This document shows positions 53,266-62,297 of a stretch of 64,000 bases of DNA, piece by piece. A program made the translations under genes and the position numbers. The stretch is from Phocoenobacter atlanticus. GTDB lineage: Bacteria > Pseudomonadota > Gammaproteobacteria > Enterobacterales > Pasteurellaceae. The notes beneath the pieces were generated by a model. The model was not told the DNA's origin and did no database searches. It saw only the letters and a list, made by a program, of their open reading frames with translations. How positions within the stretch are numbered: position 1 is the first letter of the stretch; every line of letters starts with the position of its first letter. The DNA is taken from NCBI RefSeq assembly GCF_030764225.1, contig NZ_JASAXH010000009.1, one strand, 5' to 3'.

Positions 53266-53763
53266 ATGTTAAAACAATCAATTATCAACAAATTAAACGA
53301 GCAAATAAATTTAGAATTTGCATCTTCAAATATTTACTTACAAATGAGTTCGTGGTGTGCTTATCACGGATATGAAGGAGCGGCTGAATTTTTGTTACGT
53401 CATGCGGATGAAGAACTTGAGCATATGCAAAAACTTTTTGATTATGTGAGCGAAACGGGTGGTTTACCATTGCTAGGTACAATTGAAGCACCTCGTACCG
53501 AGTTTGAATCATTACAACAAATCTTTGAAATTACGTTAGAACACGAAAAATTTGTTACGAGTAAAATTAATGAATTAGTCGAGGTGACTTTTGATAGTAA
53601 AGATAATTCTGCATTCAATTTCTTACAGTGGTATGTAAGTGAGCAGCACGAAGAAGAAACTTTATTCAATGGTATTGTCGATAAATTTAATATGATTGGT
53701 GGTGATAAATTAGGTCTTTACTTAATTGATCGTGAATTAGCAACACTTGGTGCAAACCATTAA
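53266..53763 (+). CDS. ftnA: Ferritin, first of a tandem pair
   Basis: The 165-residue bacterial ferritin keeps all ferroxidase residues in Escherichia coli FtnA numbering: Glu17, Glu50, His53, Glu94, Gln127 and Glu130, plus Tyr24. It stores iron as a 24-subunit shell. GGAGAAACC precedes the ATG. The second ferritin starts 24 bases after it. Heteropolymers of the two are possible, as in Haemophilus influenzae, which has a similar pair. It differs from its partner in the loop around residues 65-80. Confidence 0.96.
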   Translation: MLKQSIINKLNEQINLEFASSNIYLQMSSWCAYHGYEGAAEFLLRHADEELEHMQKLFDYVSETGGLPLLGTIEAPRTEFESLQQIFEITLEHEKFVTSKINELVEVTFDSKDNSAFNFLQWYVSEQHEEETLFNGIVDKFNMIGGDKLGLYLIDRELATLGANH

Positions 53764-53787
53764 TCCATTTACAAAGAGGAAAAAAAT

Positions 53788-54282
53788 ATGTTATCAAATA
53801 AAATTATTACAATGTTAAATGAACAGTTAAACTTAGAGCTTTATTCATCAAATTTATATCTTCAAATGAGTGCGTGGTGTGCTAATAAAGGTTATGAAGG
53901 AGCGGCAGCTTTCTTACGTGAACACGCAACAGAAGAAATGGTACATATGAGAAAGCTATTTACTTACTTGAATGAAACTGGGGCATATACGACCATTGCT
54001 GAAATTGAAGCACCTAAATCAGAATTTTCATCATTGAAAGAAGTATTAGAACTTACTTTTGAACACGAAAAACTAATTACTAAGAAAATCAACGAATTAG
54101 TAGAGATTACCTTGGCAGAAAAAGATTTTGCATCATTTAACTTCTTGCAATGGTATGTGAGCGAACAACACGAAGAAGAAACGTTATTCGGTGGCATTTT
54201 AGATAAATTGAATTTATTAGGTCAAGACAGTAAAGGTCTATATTACATTGATAAAGAATTAGCAAAATTAGTTACAGCATAA
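53788..54282 (+). CDS. ftnB: Ferritin, second of a tandem pair
   Basis: The 164-residue ferritin also has the full ferroxidase set (Glu17, Glu50, His53, Glu94, Gln127, Glu130). Sequence identity to the first is visible throughout, with a QWYVSEQHEEETLF block in common. AGAGGAAAA precedes the ATG. The operon ends at a strong terminator. Both copies look catalytically competent, so this is not a case of one active and one structural subunit. Confidence 0.95.
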   Translation: MLSNKIITMLNEQLNLELYSSNLYLQMSAWCANKGYEGAAAFLREHATEEMVHMRKLFTYLNETGAYTTIAEIEAPKSEFSSLKEVLELTFEHEKLITKKINELVEITLAEKDFASFNFLQWYVSEQHEEETLFGGILDKLNLLGQDSKGLYYIDKELAKLVTA

Positions 54283-54301
54283 TTATTATTTAATTGACAC
54301 G

Positions 54302-54329
54302 AGAGAGACAGAATATATTCTGTCTCTCT
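54302..54329. terminator. Bidirectional terminator between ferritins and cysK
   Basis: AGAGAGACAGAATA and TATTCTGTCTCTCT form a perfect 28-base palindrome, followed by TTCTTTTTTG. It serves convergent genes. Confidence 0.92.
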
Positions 54330-54344
54330 TTCTTTTTTGTTGAA

Positions 54345-55295
54345 TTAAATATCCACGTCATCAAAAAGAGGTGTACTTAAATAACGCTCAGAAGCAGAAG
54401 GAAGAATAGCAACTATTATCTTATCCTTAAATTCGGGTAATTTTGCTAAACGATCCGCTACAGCAACCGCTGCACCTGATGAAATCCCCACCAATAGACC
54501 TTCCTTTGCCATTAATTGACGCGCAGTTTCAATCGCAGTTTCACTGTCCACTTGTTCAACTCGATCAATGAATGTTAAATCTAAATTTTTAGGAATAAAC
54601 CCTGCACCAATGCCTTGAATTTTATGCGGAGCAGGTTTAATTTCTTGATGATTTAAAGTTTGTGTAATGACTGGGGATTCTTTTGGCTCAACAGCAACAC
54701 TTATAATCTGTTTGTGTTTATCTTGTTTGAAATAACGAGAAATACCTGTTATTGTGCCACCTGTTCCTACGCCAGCAACAATCACATCAACATTGCCTTG
54801 TGTGGCATCCCAAATTTCAGGGGCGGTTGTTTTTTGGTGAATATCGGGGTTAGCAGGATTATCAAATTGTCTTAACATTACATAATGTGTAGGATCGCTA
54901 GCTAAAATTTCTTCCGCTTTTGTTATTGCCCCTTTCATTCCTTTTGAACCATCAGTTAAGATTAAATTTACTCCCAACCCTCGTAATAATCGTTTACGCT
55001 CAAGACTCATTGTTTCGGGCATTGTTAACGTTAATTTATACCCTCTTGCTGCTGCAACATAAGCAAGTGCAATACCTGTATTCCCACTGGTTGCATCAAT
55101 AATTTCTTTATCTGAAGTTAATATACCATCCTCTTCAGCCTGCCATACCATATTTGCTCCGATACGGCATTTTACACTAAAACTTGGATTACGAGATTCT
55201 ACTTTAACTAAGATATTACCTTGATTTCCGAAGTGTTTTAAGCGAATAAGAGGCGTATTGCCTATTGTTAGAGAATTATCTTCGTAGATTTTCAT
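54345..55295 (-). CDS. cysK: Cysteine synthase A
   Basis: CysK makes cysteine from O-acetylserine and sulfide using PLP. The 316-residue protein has NTPLIRLKHFG, PSFSVKCRIGANM with the Schiff-base Lys, TSGNTGIALAYVAAARGY (the substrate-binding loop), GVGTGGTITGISRYFK for PLP phosphate, and GISSGAAVAVA near the end. The sequence is closer to CysK than to CysM. It is monocistronic and ends at the terminator shared with the ferritins. Confidence 0.96.
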   Translation of the reverse strand: MKIYEDNSLTIGNTPLIRLKHFGNQGNILVKVESRNPSFSVKCRIGANMVWQAEEDGILTSDKEIIDATSGNTGIALAYVAAARGYKLTLTMPETMSLERKRLLRGLGVNLILTDGSKGMKGAITKAEEILASDPTHYVMLRQFDNPANPDIHQKTTAPEIWDATQGNVDVIVAGVGTGGTITGISRYFKQDKHKQIISVAVEPKESPVITQTLNHQEIKPAPHKIQGIGAGFIPKNLDLTFIDRVEQVDSETAIETARQLMAKEGLLVGISSGAAVAVADRLAKLPEFKDKIIVAILPSASERYLSTPLFDDVDI

Positions 55296-55549
55296 TGTGG
55301 TTCCTTTTTTTATTTAATTTCAAAAGATAATACGTTTTTCTTAAATTATTCACTAGGAAAATTTTTTTATATGAAATAACAAAAAGATATAAACCGATAA
55401 GTAAACAAAATGTAAAAAGAGAAGTGATATCATTTGATTTTTGTGATTTGTATCATAGAATTAAAGATAAAGCATATATAAGGGAAGTAAATAGTGTTAT
55501 TATAGAGGGATGATTATTAATTTTTTATACTTAAATTTAGGAGAATATT

Positions 55550-55951
55550 ATGCAAAACTGGACAAATGAAATGTGGACAGCCGTTGTAATTGCTTTTGTC
55601 ATTGGTTTAATTTTAGGTTACTTCGTTATGTATTTTACTAAGGGAAATGTAAAACAACATGTTAAACTTGAAAAAGAATTTAAAAAAGTAAAAGCAGAAA
55701 AAGAAGTACAGAAAAAACAGTTGGAAACGCATTTTTCTGAAAGTGCAGTGTTATTATCAACCCTTGCAAAAGATTATAAAAAATTATACACGCACTTAGC
55801 GGATGGTTCTGAAAAATTATTACCTGAAACTCACAGTATCGATCTTTTTGAACAACTTCAGTTAGAAGACAATAAAGAAGCGTTACAACCTAAAGAGGTA
55901 GAAACGGTTATAGAACCTCTTGTTGAAACAGAGAAAGAGAAAGCAGAATAA
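55550..55951 (+). CDS. zapG: YhcB/ZapG cell-division-associated membrane protein (DUF1043)
   Basis: The 133-residue protein has one N-terminal membrane helix (AVVIAFVIGLILGYFVMYFT, residues 11-30). A coiled coil follows (about 35-75; KLEKEFKKVKAEKEVQKKQL), then a conserved HFSESAVLLSTLAKDYKKLYTHLADGSEKLLP segment. The C-terminal tail is acidic. YhcB (also named ZapG or LapD) links envelope synthesis and division. AGGAG lies before the ATG. Confidence 0.92.
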   Translation: MQNWTNEMWTAVVIAFVIGLILGYFVMYFTKGNVKQHVKLEKEFKKVKAEKEVQKKQLETHFSESAVLLSTLAKDYKKLYTHLADGSEKLLPETHSIDLFEQLQLEDNKEALQPKEVETVIEPLVETEKEKAE

Positions 55952-56011
55952 GTCGTAAATAGCCGTAAACAGAAAATATTGTCTCTTCAAAACGGCGTTA
56001 GGTTAAAAGTA

Positions 56012-56035
56012 GGGCTCAAATTTATCTTTGAGCCC
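56012..56035 (+). terminator. Hairpin after zapG
   Basis: GGGCTCAAA and TTTGAGCCC pair around six bases; the following TCCCTAAAA gives only a poor T run. Confidence 0.7.
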
Positions 56036-56245
56036 TCCCTAAAATAAACAGAGATCATTTCTTAAAATTATGCTTAAGCATAAGACATTTGTTTTATAAA
56101 TATACTAGGCGACACTTTTTAGAAAAGTATTACCTAATTTTGTGTATTTTGTATATTTTTTCCAATAAACCAAATCATCCATTCTAAAAAAGCATAAAAA
56201 ATGCTATATTCCTAGGCTATGTTTATTTAATTTGAAGATGAAACA

Positions 56246-56881
56246 ATGGCGAATTATTTTGATATTTCAGTGGCAGTCGCAGGGGCTTGTCAAGCGGGTA
56301 GTTTAGTGCAGAAATTTGCACATAAAGGAAACAGCGGAGAGTATAATGAAGTCCTTAGTGATTCTTTAAAAAGTTTGTTTGTTTCGCAACCTGATAGCAC
56401 TTTAGCGGTATTTGATAATGATTTATCTCACTTAAAATTAGGCATTGAAGTTGCAATGGCTCAATTTGGTGGCGGTAAAGGTAATTTAGATACTGAAGTG
56501 AGTCGTTATTGGATTGGAATACTTGCATTGAGTAAAAAATTACTAGAAAATCCTGTGGCAAAAACTGAACTGATACAACGCTTACAACAAGTTGAGCGTC
56601 AGTTATTGATTTGTGAAAATGATATACTAAATGAGCAAATTATTGCGAATTTAGCGAGTATTTATAGAGAAGTTATTAGCCCATTGGGTACACAAATTCA
56701 AGTAACAGGTTCGCAACAACACCTTTCTCGAACAGATGTTCAAAATCGTATTCGTGCTACATTACTTGCTGGTGTACGAGCAGGTGTATTATGGCAACAA
56801 GTTGGCGGAAAACGCTGGCAATTTTTGTTCGCACGTAAAAAAATCTTAAACCAAATGCAATCTTTTTATCAAACCTTATAA
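56246..56881 (+). CDS. hflD: HflD homologue, lysogenization regulator
   Basis: The 211-residue peripheral inner-membrane protein has VAVAGACQAGSLVQKFAHKG at the start, LGIEVAMAQFGGGKGNLDTEVSRYWIGILALSKKL in the middle, and NRIRATLLAGVRAGVLWQQVGGKRWQFLFARKK at the end, all conserved in HflD. In Escherichia coli it binds phage lambda CII. It precedes purB by 19 bases, an arrangement conserved in gamma-proteobacteria. Confidence 0.95.
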   Translation: MANYFDISVAVAGACQAGSLVQKFAHKGNSGEYNEVLSDSLKSLFVSQPDSTLAVFDNDLSHLKLGIEVAMAQFGGGKGNLDTEVSRYWIGILALSKKLLENPVAKTELIQRLQQVERQLLICENDILNEQIIANLASIYREVISPLGTQIQVTGSQQHLSRTDVQNRIRATLLAGVRAGVLWQQVGGKRWQFLFARKKILNQMQSFYQTL

Positions 56882-56900
56882 TTTTATCGGAGAATATTTT

Positions 56901-58271
56901 ATGGAACTGAATACCCTTACCGCCGTGTCGCCTATTGATGGTCGCTATCAAGACAAAGTCGCAGATTTACGTCCAATTTTTAGTGAATTTGGATTAATTA
57001 GATTTCGTGTAATGGTAGAGGTTCGCTGGTTACAAAAACTCGCTGAAAATACTGAAATCAAAGAAGTTTCTACATTGTCACAAGAAGCAAACGATTACTT
57101 AAATCAAATTATTATGAATTTTTCATTACAAGACGCTCAGCGAATTAAAGAGATTGAGCGAGTCACCAATCACGATGTTAAAGCCGTAGAATATTTTTTA
57201 AAAGAGAAAAGCGAGACGTTACCTGAATTAGCGAAAATCAGTGAGTTTTGGCACTTTGCTTGTACGTCGGAAGATATTAACAACCTTTCTCACGCATTGA
57301 TGTTAAAAACCGCACGTGAAGAGGTGCTATTGCCACAATGGAAAGCGGTAACCAATGCGATTGTTGAGCTAGCAAATCGTTATCAACATATCCCAATGCT
57401 ATGCCGTACACACGGACAGCCTGCGACCCCATCAACAATGGGTAAAGAAATGGCAAATACCGCTTATCGTTTAAAACGTCAATTTAAACAGTTGCAACAA
57501 ATTGAGATACTAGGAAAAATCAACGGTGCAGTAGGGAATTATAACGCACACTTATCGGCTTATCCTGAGATTGACTGGCATAAATTTAGCCAAGAATTTG
57601 TAACGTCATTAGGCATTGAATGGAACCCGTACTCAACCCAAATTGAGCCACACGATTATATTGCGGAATATTTTGATTGTATCGCACGTTTCAACACGAT
57701 TTTAATCGATTTTGACCGTGATTTATGGGGTTATATTGCGTTAAATTATTTCAAACAACGTACAGTTGCGGGTGAAATTGGATCAAGCACAATGCCACAC
57801 AAAGTGAACCCGATCGACTTTGAAAATTCCGAAGGAAATTTAGGGTTAGCCAATGCGTTAATGAGCCACCTTGCTCAGAAATTACCAATTTCTCGCTGGC
57901 AGCGTGATTTAACGGATTCTACGGTATTGCGTAATCTAGGTGTAGGTGTGGGCTATTCGTTGATTGCATACAGCTCAACTTTAAAAGGGATCAGTAAATT
58001 AGAAGTGAACGAAGATCGTTTGTTAGAAGATCTCGATCAAAACTGGGAAGTATTAGCTGAACCTATCCAAACCATAATGCGTCGTTACGGTATTGAAAAA
58101 CCGTATGAAAAATTAAAAGAACTCACACGAGGCAAGCGAGTAACCAAAGAAATTATGCAAAATTTCGTTGAAACTTTACCGCTTCCACAGGCTGAAATTG
58201 AACGCCTAAAACAAATGACACCAGCGAATTATATTGGTTATGCGGTGGAGTTGGTGGAGAAGTTGGGTTAA
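56901..58271 (+). CDS. purB: Adenylosuccinate lyase
   Basis: PurB cleaves two fumarate-releasing steps in purine synthesis. The 456-residue enzyme has LTAVSPIDGRYQDKV at the start, VTNHDVKAVEYFL with the His, HFACTSEDINNLSHALML, and the flexible signature loop GEIGSSTMPHKVNPIDFEN with the catalytic Ser. The length is that of the long Escherichia-type class. HflD precedes it closely. A compact terminator follows the stop. Confidence 0.97.
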   Translation: MELNTLTAVSPIDGRYQDKVADLRPIFSEFGLIRFRVMVEVRWLQKLAENTEIKEVSTLSQEANDYLNQIIMNFSLQDAQRIKEIERVTNHDVKAVEYFLKEKSETLPELAKISEFWHFACTSEDINNLSHALMLKTAREEVLLPQWKAVTNAIVELANRYQHIPMLCRTHGQPATPSTMGKEMANTAYRLKRQFKQLQQIEILGKINGAVGNYNAHLSAYPEIDWHKFSQEFVTSLGIEWNPYSTQIEPHDYIAEYFDCIARFNTILIDFDRDLWGYIALNYFKQRTVAGEIGSSTMPHKVNPIDFENSEGNLGLANALMSHLAQKLPISRWQRDLTDSTVLRNLGVGVGYSLIAYSSTLKGISKLEVNEDRLLEDLDQNWEVLAEPIQTIMRRYGIEKPYEKLKELTRGKRVTKEIMQNFVETLPLPQAEIERLKQMTPANYIGYAVELVEKLG

Positions 58272-58281
58272 GGTTTTAAGA

Positions 58282-58305
58282 AAGTCCATTGAATGGACTT
58301 TTTTG
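58282..58305 (+). terminator. Intrinsic terminator of purB
   Basis: AAGTCCA and TGGACTT pair around TTGAA, followed by TTTTTG. It ends just before the ribosome site of the next gene. Confidence 0.85.
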
Positions 58306-58316
58306 TGAGGTTTAAA

Positions 58317-59534
58317 ATGAATAATTATAGATATTTGAAAGATCTTTATTCTTATAAAGAGTGGAAAAGTCAAGAAAATAGAAAAAAACAAGATAGAAGA
58401 GAGTTTTTTTCTAGTTATGGTTTGTCTATAATTTCTCTTATTACATTATTTGCAATTATATTAGGTGGTTGCATTATTTATGTACATTTGACAGAAATAA
58501 ATGCGATATCTATTTTTCCTAATCTAATAGCAAATAAAAATACGTTTATTGGAGTTACTATTTCTGGAATTATTTTTATAAGTATAATGGCTTTTATTCC
58601 ATTTCTATTTTCTATTGGATTTAGATTAATTCGTAGTGATATAAGAATAAGCATCTTAAAAACAGAAAATAATTTATATATTATATTTTCTATATTATCT
58701 ATTATTTTTGAATTTATATATTTCTCTTTGTTTAAAGATTTGGATTGGTGGTACCATTTATTATTTTTAATAATACCAATCATGATTGTTATAAATATAA
58801 GTAGTACATTTGTTGAAGGTAAATTGAATATAAATAAGGTTATTAGTGCTTCTTTTATGTATCTTTTTTTCCTTTTTTCTTTTATAGGAGCTTTGTTTTT
58901 TAGGCTTCAAGTAGGAGGAATAGATATGTATTTTATGATTATTTTTATAATTCATTATATTTTCATGATAATATTTTTTATTTTTCCATTAAATGTATTA
59001 TTGTATATTTCTATTTTTATACTTTATATCTTTATGGTAATTTTTATACCAATCTATATCGAGAATATATTGGAATTTAATTTAAAATATAAAGGCATAT
59101 CAAATCGTATTTTAGAAGTGTTAGATATAAAAGAAAATCCAGAACGATCAAACTGGTATTTACTAGATAAACGCTTTATTGAAAATAAAATATTTGAAGT
59201 AGTTAAAGATAAAGAAAATACTTCTAATAAGTTAAAAGATAAATTTATAAAATGGCAGGCTATATATATTGCAAGTAATTATGATTATTACTGTGATCAT
59301 AGGAATAATTGTAAATCAATAATAGGAAATCAGTCTAAATACTCAAATGTCCTCTATGGCTATTTTGCTTGGAATTTGGGAGAAACAAAAGTCTTTTGTC
59401 CTAGTAATATTCTGATTGATAAAATAGAGAATGATTCTAGAAAAACAATTCAAGAATTTATGAAAACAAATAATCAACATCCTTGCCTTTTCATTAAAGG
59501 CGAATATTTAACTCCATTACCTGGTAGGTTATAA
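58317..59534 (+). CDS. Multi-pass membrane protein with soluble C-terminal domain, unknown
   Basis: The 405-residue protein has a basic cytoplasmic start, then about seven hydrophobic segments (near 38-60, 76-102, 114-130, 138-158, 170-195, 203-225 and 228-250). A C-terminal domain of about 145 residues (from LKYKGISNRILEVLDIKENP) carries DYYCDHRNNCKS and a final YLTPLPGRL. I know no family. The GC content is very low. The ATG at 58317 is preferred over an earlier frame that runs through the purB terminator; TGAGG lies close upstream. The gene could be acquired. Confidence 0.6.
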   Translation: MNNYRYLKDLYSYKEWKSQENRKKQDRREFFSSYGLSIISLITLFAIILGGCIIYVHLTEINAISIFPNLIANKNTFIGVTISGIIFISIMAFIPFLFSIGFRLIRSDIRISILKTENNLYIIFSILSIIFEFIYFSLFKDLDWWYHLLFLIIPIMIVINISSTFVEGKLNINKVISASFMYLFFLFSFIGALFFRLQVGGIDMYFMIIFIIHYIFMIIFFIFPLNVLLYISIFILYIFMVIFIPIYIENILEFNLKYKGISNRILEVLDIKENPERSNWYLLDKRFIENKIFEVVKDKENTSNKLKDKFIKWQAIYIASNYDYYCDHRNNCKSIIGNQSKYSNVLYGYFAWNLGETKVFCPSNILIDKIENDSRKTIQEFMKTNNQHPCLFIKGEYLTPLPGRL

Positions 59535-59551
59535 CTCAAAAACATTCAACC

Positions 59552-59614
59552 AAGCGGTTATATTTTTATGAAAATTTACAAAAGTTGCAAAAAATAAAGA
59601 AAATCTAACCGCTT
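59552..59614. terminator. Uptake-signal hairpin after unknown membrane gene
   Basis: AAGCGGTTATATTTT and AAAATCTAACCGCTT pair with one mismatch over 15 bases around an AT-rich loop. Confidence 0.8.
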
Positions 59615-59712
59615 ATACATTAAATCTTCCAATAAAACTCTTACTATATTGAAGCATTACAGTTGAAACTGGATGATTATTAATCATAGACTTTTTTATG
59701 TTTTTTGTTTAA

Positions 59713-59728
59713 AATGCAAATCGTTATT
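59713..59728 (+). promoter_or_regulatory. Possible Fur box upstream of TonB receptor
   Basis: AATGCAAATCGTTATT matches the AATGATAATCATTATC core of the Fur consensus at 12 of 16 positions, by eye. It lies 23 bases before the GTG start. A TonB-dependent receptor would be iron-regulated. Confidence 0.4.
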
Positions 59729-59750
59729 ATTTTTAAACAAAGGGGCTAAT

Positions 59751-62239
59751 GTGAAAAAACTTCATAAATCAATTATTTTAACAAGTACAGTGGCTGTTGC
59801 ATTACCTGTGTATGCAGATAATGCGGAACAATCAACAATCAACAATTAGTAGTAGAAAATAAACTGTCAGAAGTGGTGGTTTACGGACAACAAAATACAG
59901 GACTTTCTTCAACTCAAAAAATTACCAGCAAAGAGATTGCAAAAACACCCGTTTCAAATGGGAATATCTCTGATTATTTAAAATCTAATTCACATATTCG
60001 TTTTGAAAATAGTGATGAAACAAGTTTAATGCGTGGTGAAATCAAACCAGCTGAAATTTCTATCAATGGTGCTGAGGAATCTCAAACTAGTTATTATGTC
60101 GATAATGTAAATATTAACAATGACTTAGGTAATAGTAGCGAAGGTTTTTTTGATGGTACATTTCAAATGTTACCTAAAATGCAATCAGGACAGGGATATT
60201 TCTTTGATGCAAACTTATTGTCTTCTGTTGTAGTTCACGATAGCAATGTGTCTGCGAGTTTAGGCGGTTTTTCTGGTGGAGCTGTTGTTGCTAAAACAAA
60301 ATATTATGACGGTACGGATCGTGTGAAATTACGTTATAGAACCTCTCGTTCTCAGTGGGCTAAATTTGAATTAAATGATACCTATGGTGAAGGTGATGCG
60401 AAAAGACCATTATCAGAAATCTTTAATAGTGCTACACCATTAGGGGCAGAAGCACCTTATCAACCTGACTATAAGAAAACATTTTTTAGTATTTCAGCTG
60501 AAAGAGCATTAACGGATAAATTAGGTGTGGTTGCTGGAATTAGTCGCCGTGAGTCAGATATTCAGCAAAGTAGAATTGTGTCAATGGATAAAGAAACTGG
60601 CAAAGTTGATTTATCAAGACGCAATCACACTCGCCGTTCGGATAATGCGTTAATCAATTTTAATTATGCCGCTTCAGATGATGATCGTTTTGAATTAGGT
60701 TTGCGTTATTCTAAATACAGTGAAGGTAAATTCTTTGATGTAAATATAGATAGCGATTTATATGATTATCATAATGCCTATGGTGCAACGTTAGCTTGGG
60801 TTCATAGTTTAGACAATGGTGTGGTTACTTCAACTCTTGCTTATGATAAATTCAAAGATGAGCGTTATTCTAGTGCGACTAAGTTTTCAAAAACATTGAT
60901 TGAAGAATACGATGAAAACTACAATATTATTCCCAAAGTTAATTTTGAAAAAGGTGGAATGGGGACTTCTACGTTAAAACAGCAGAATATCCATTATTCA
61001 ATGGAGTATGCGATCAATCCATTTGAATTAGGTTCAACAAGTCATTCTGTTTCTGTGGGTGGATTATATCAACAAACAAAATATAATTTTAATAGAAAAC
61101 AAGATGTTGAGAGTGAATTAACTCAAATTACGTTTATACCTGCTATGCCTGATATTGGATTTGAAGCTCAGTTTATTGAAGGCGATAAAGAAACTGTACA
61201 TTACAAAAAAGGTTCTGTGAAAGCAAAATACCAAAATCTTGCACTTTATGCAGAAGATTTAATTCGTGTTGGCAATTTTGATTTTAGACCAGGAATTCGT
61301 ATTGAACGTGATGATTTCTTAAAAAATACCAATATTGCTCCTCGTTTTGTAGCAAGTTGGTCTCCGTTAGAGGAAACCTCAATGAGTTTAGGTTTAAACC
61401 GTTATTATGGACGTAGTTTTGCTGTAATGGCGTTAACCGAGCAGGTTTATAAGTTAGATGATTCTTATGGTTCAGCGGGTAAACCTCAATTCCGTTATAA
61501 AAATTTAAGAGATTTTAAAACACCTTATTCTGATGAGCTAAGTTTAGGTTTTTCTCAGCATTATAAGAACGTTAGTTTAGATTTAGGTTTTATTCATAGA
61601 AAACATAAAAATCGAATTGTTTTAGATGAACAAACTGAAAAAGAGTTTGATCTAAATGGTAGAGAAAATCGATTTAAACTGAGACAGTATAAAAAAGGTA
61701 ATGATTATAGCGTGGATATTTATACGTTGAAATTATCTAATAAAGAAGCTTGGCAATTAGGAAAAACCTACTGGAATACCTCATTGAATTTTGATTGGTT
61801 AGAGACTAAATCAGTGGATATGGGATTAGGTTATAATCCTAATGAGATTGTTAATTTTAATGGAACTGAAATGACACGCAGTCAAATGATGAAAAAAATT
61901 AACAATAATCGTGAGAATTGGACGGTGCGTTTAGGTTTGGATATGCAAGTTCCTGATTATAACCTTGATTGGACGAATAAAGTTTATGTTAAAGCACCAA
62001 TTAAAGGGGCGAATAATACGGCAGGTAATACTTATGAAAGCTATAATTATGGCTCTCACGTTCAATGGGATACCGGTATTCGTTGGGCACCAAAATTTGG
62101 TCAACATAGTCCTTATATTAAACTAGATGTGCTTAATGTTTTAAATAAAACGAGAAAAGGAATGACAAGCAGAGGCATTAATAATGGTTTCTATACTGCT
62201 GGTCGTGAATTCTGGCTTGAATTAGGCTATGAATTTTAA
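59751..62239 (+). pseudogene. TonB-dependent receptor, out of frame at a 7-bp repeat (phase-off or broken)
   Basis: GTG at 59751 behind AAAGGGGC begins a good signal peptide (KKLHKSIILTSTVAVALPVYA). The frame stops at TAG 59847-59849, after 32 residues. The receptor body continues one frame away, beginning NNQQLVVENKLSEVVVYGQQ, where EVVVYG looks like the TonB box. Plug and beta-barrel follow and end in EFWLELGYEF with the C-terminal Phe expected of barrels. Two ACAATCA units and one ACAATTA span 59828-59848; one extra 7-bp unit would join the frames. The upstream gene must be read this way; a product starting at 59873 would lack any signal peptide. The M16 protease gene follows. Confidence 0.8.
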
Positions 62240-62297
62240 TTAACCTTTAAATATCAATTATATAGGGCAAATTATTGCCCTTTTTTAGTTAGTGGTA

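Noticed and set aside
59873..62239. A receptor gene starting at the GTG 59873
   Set aside because: That start lies inside the TonB box and would lack a signal peptide; the signal is upstream in another frame.
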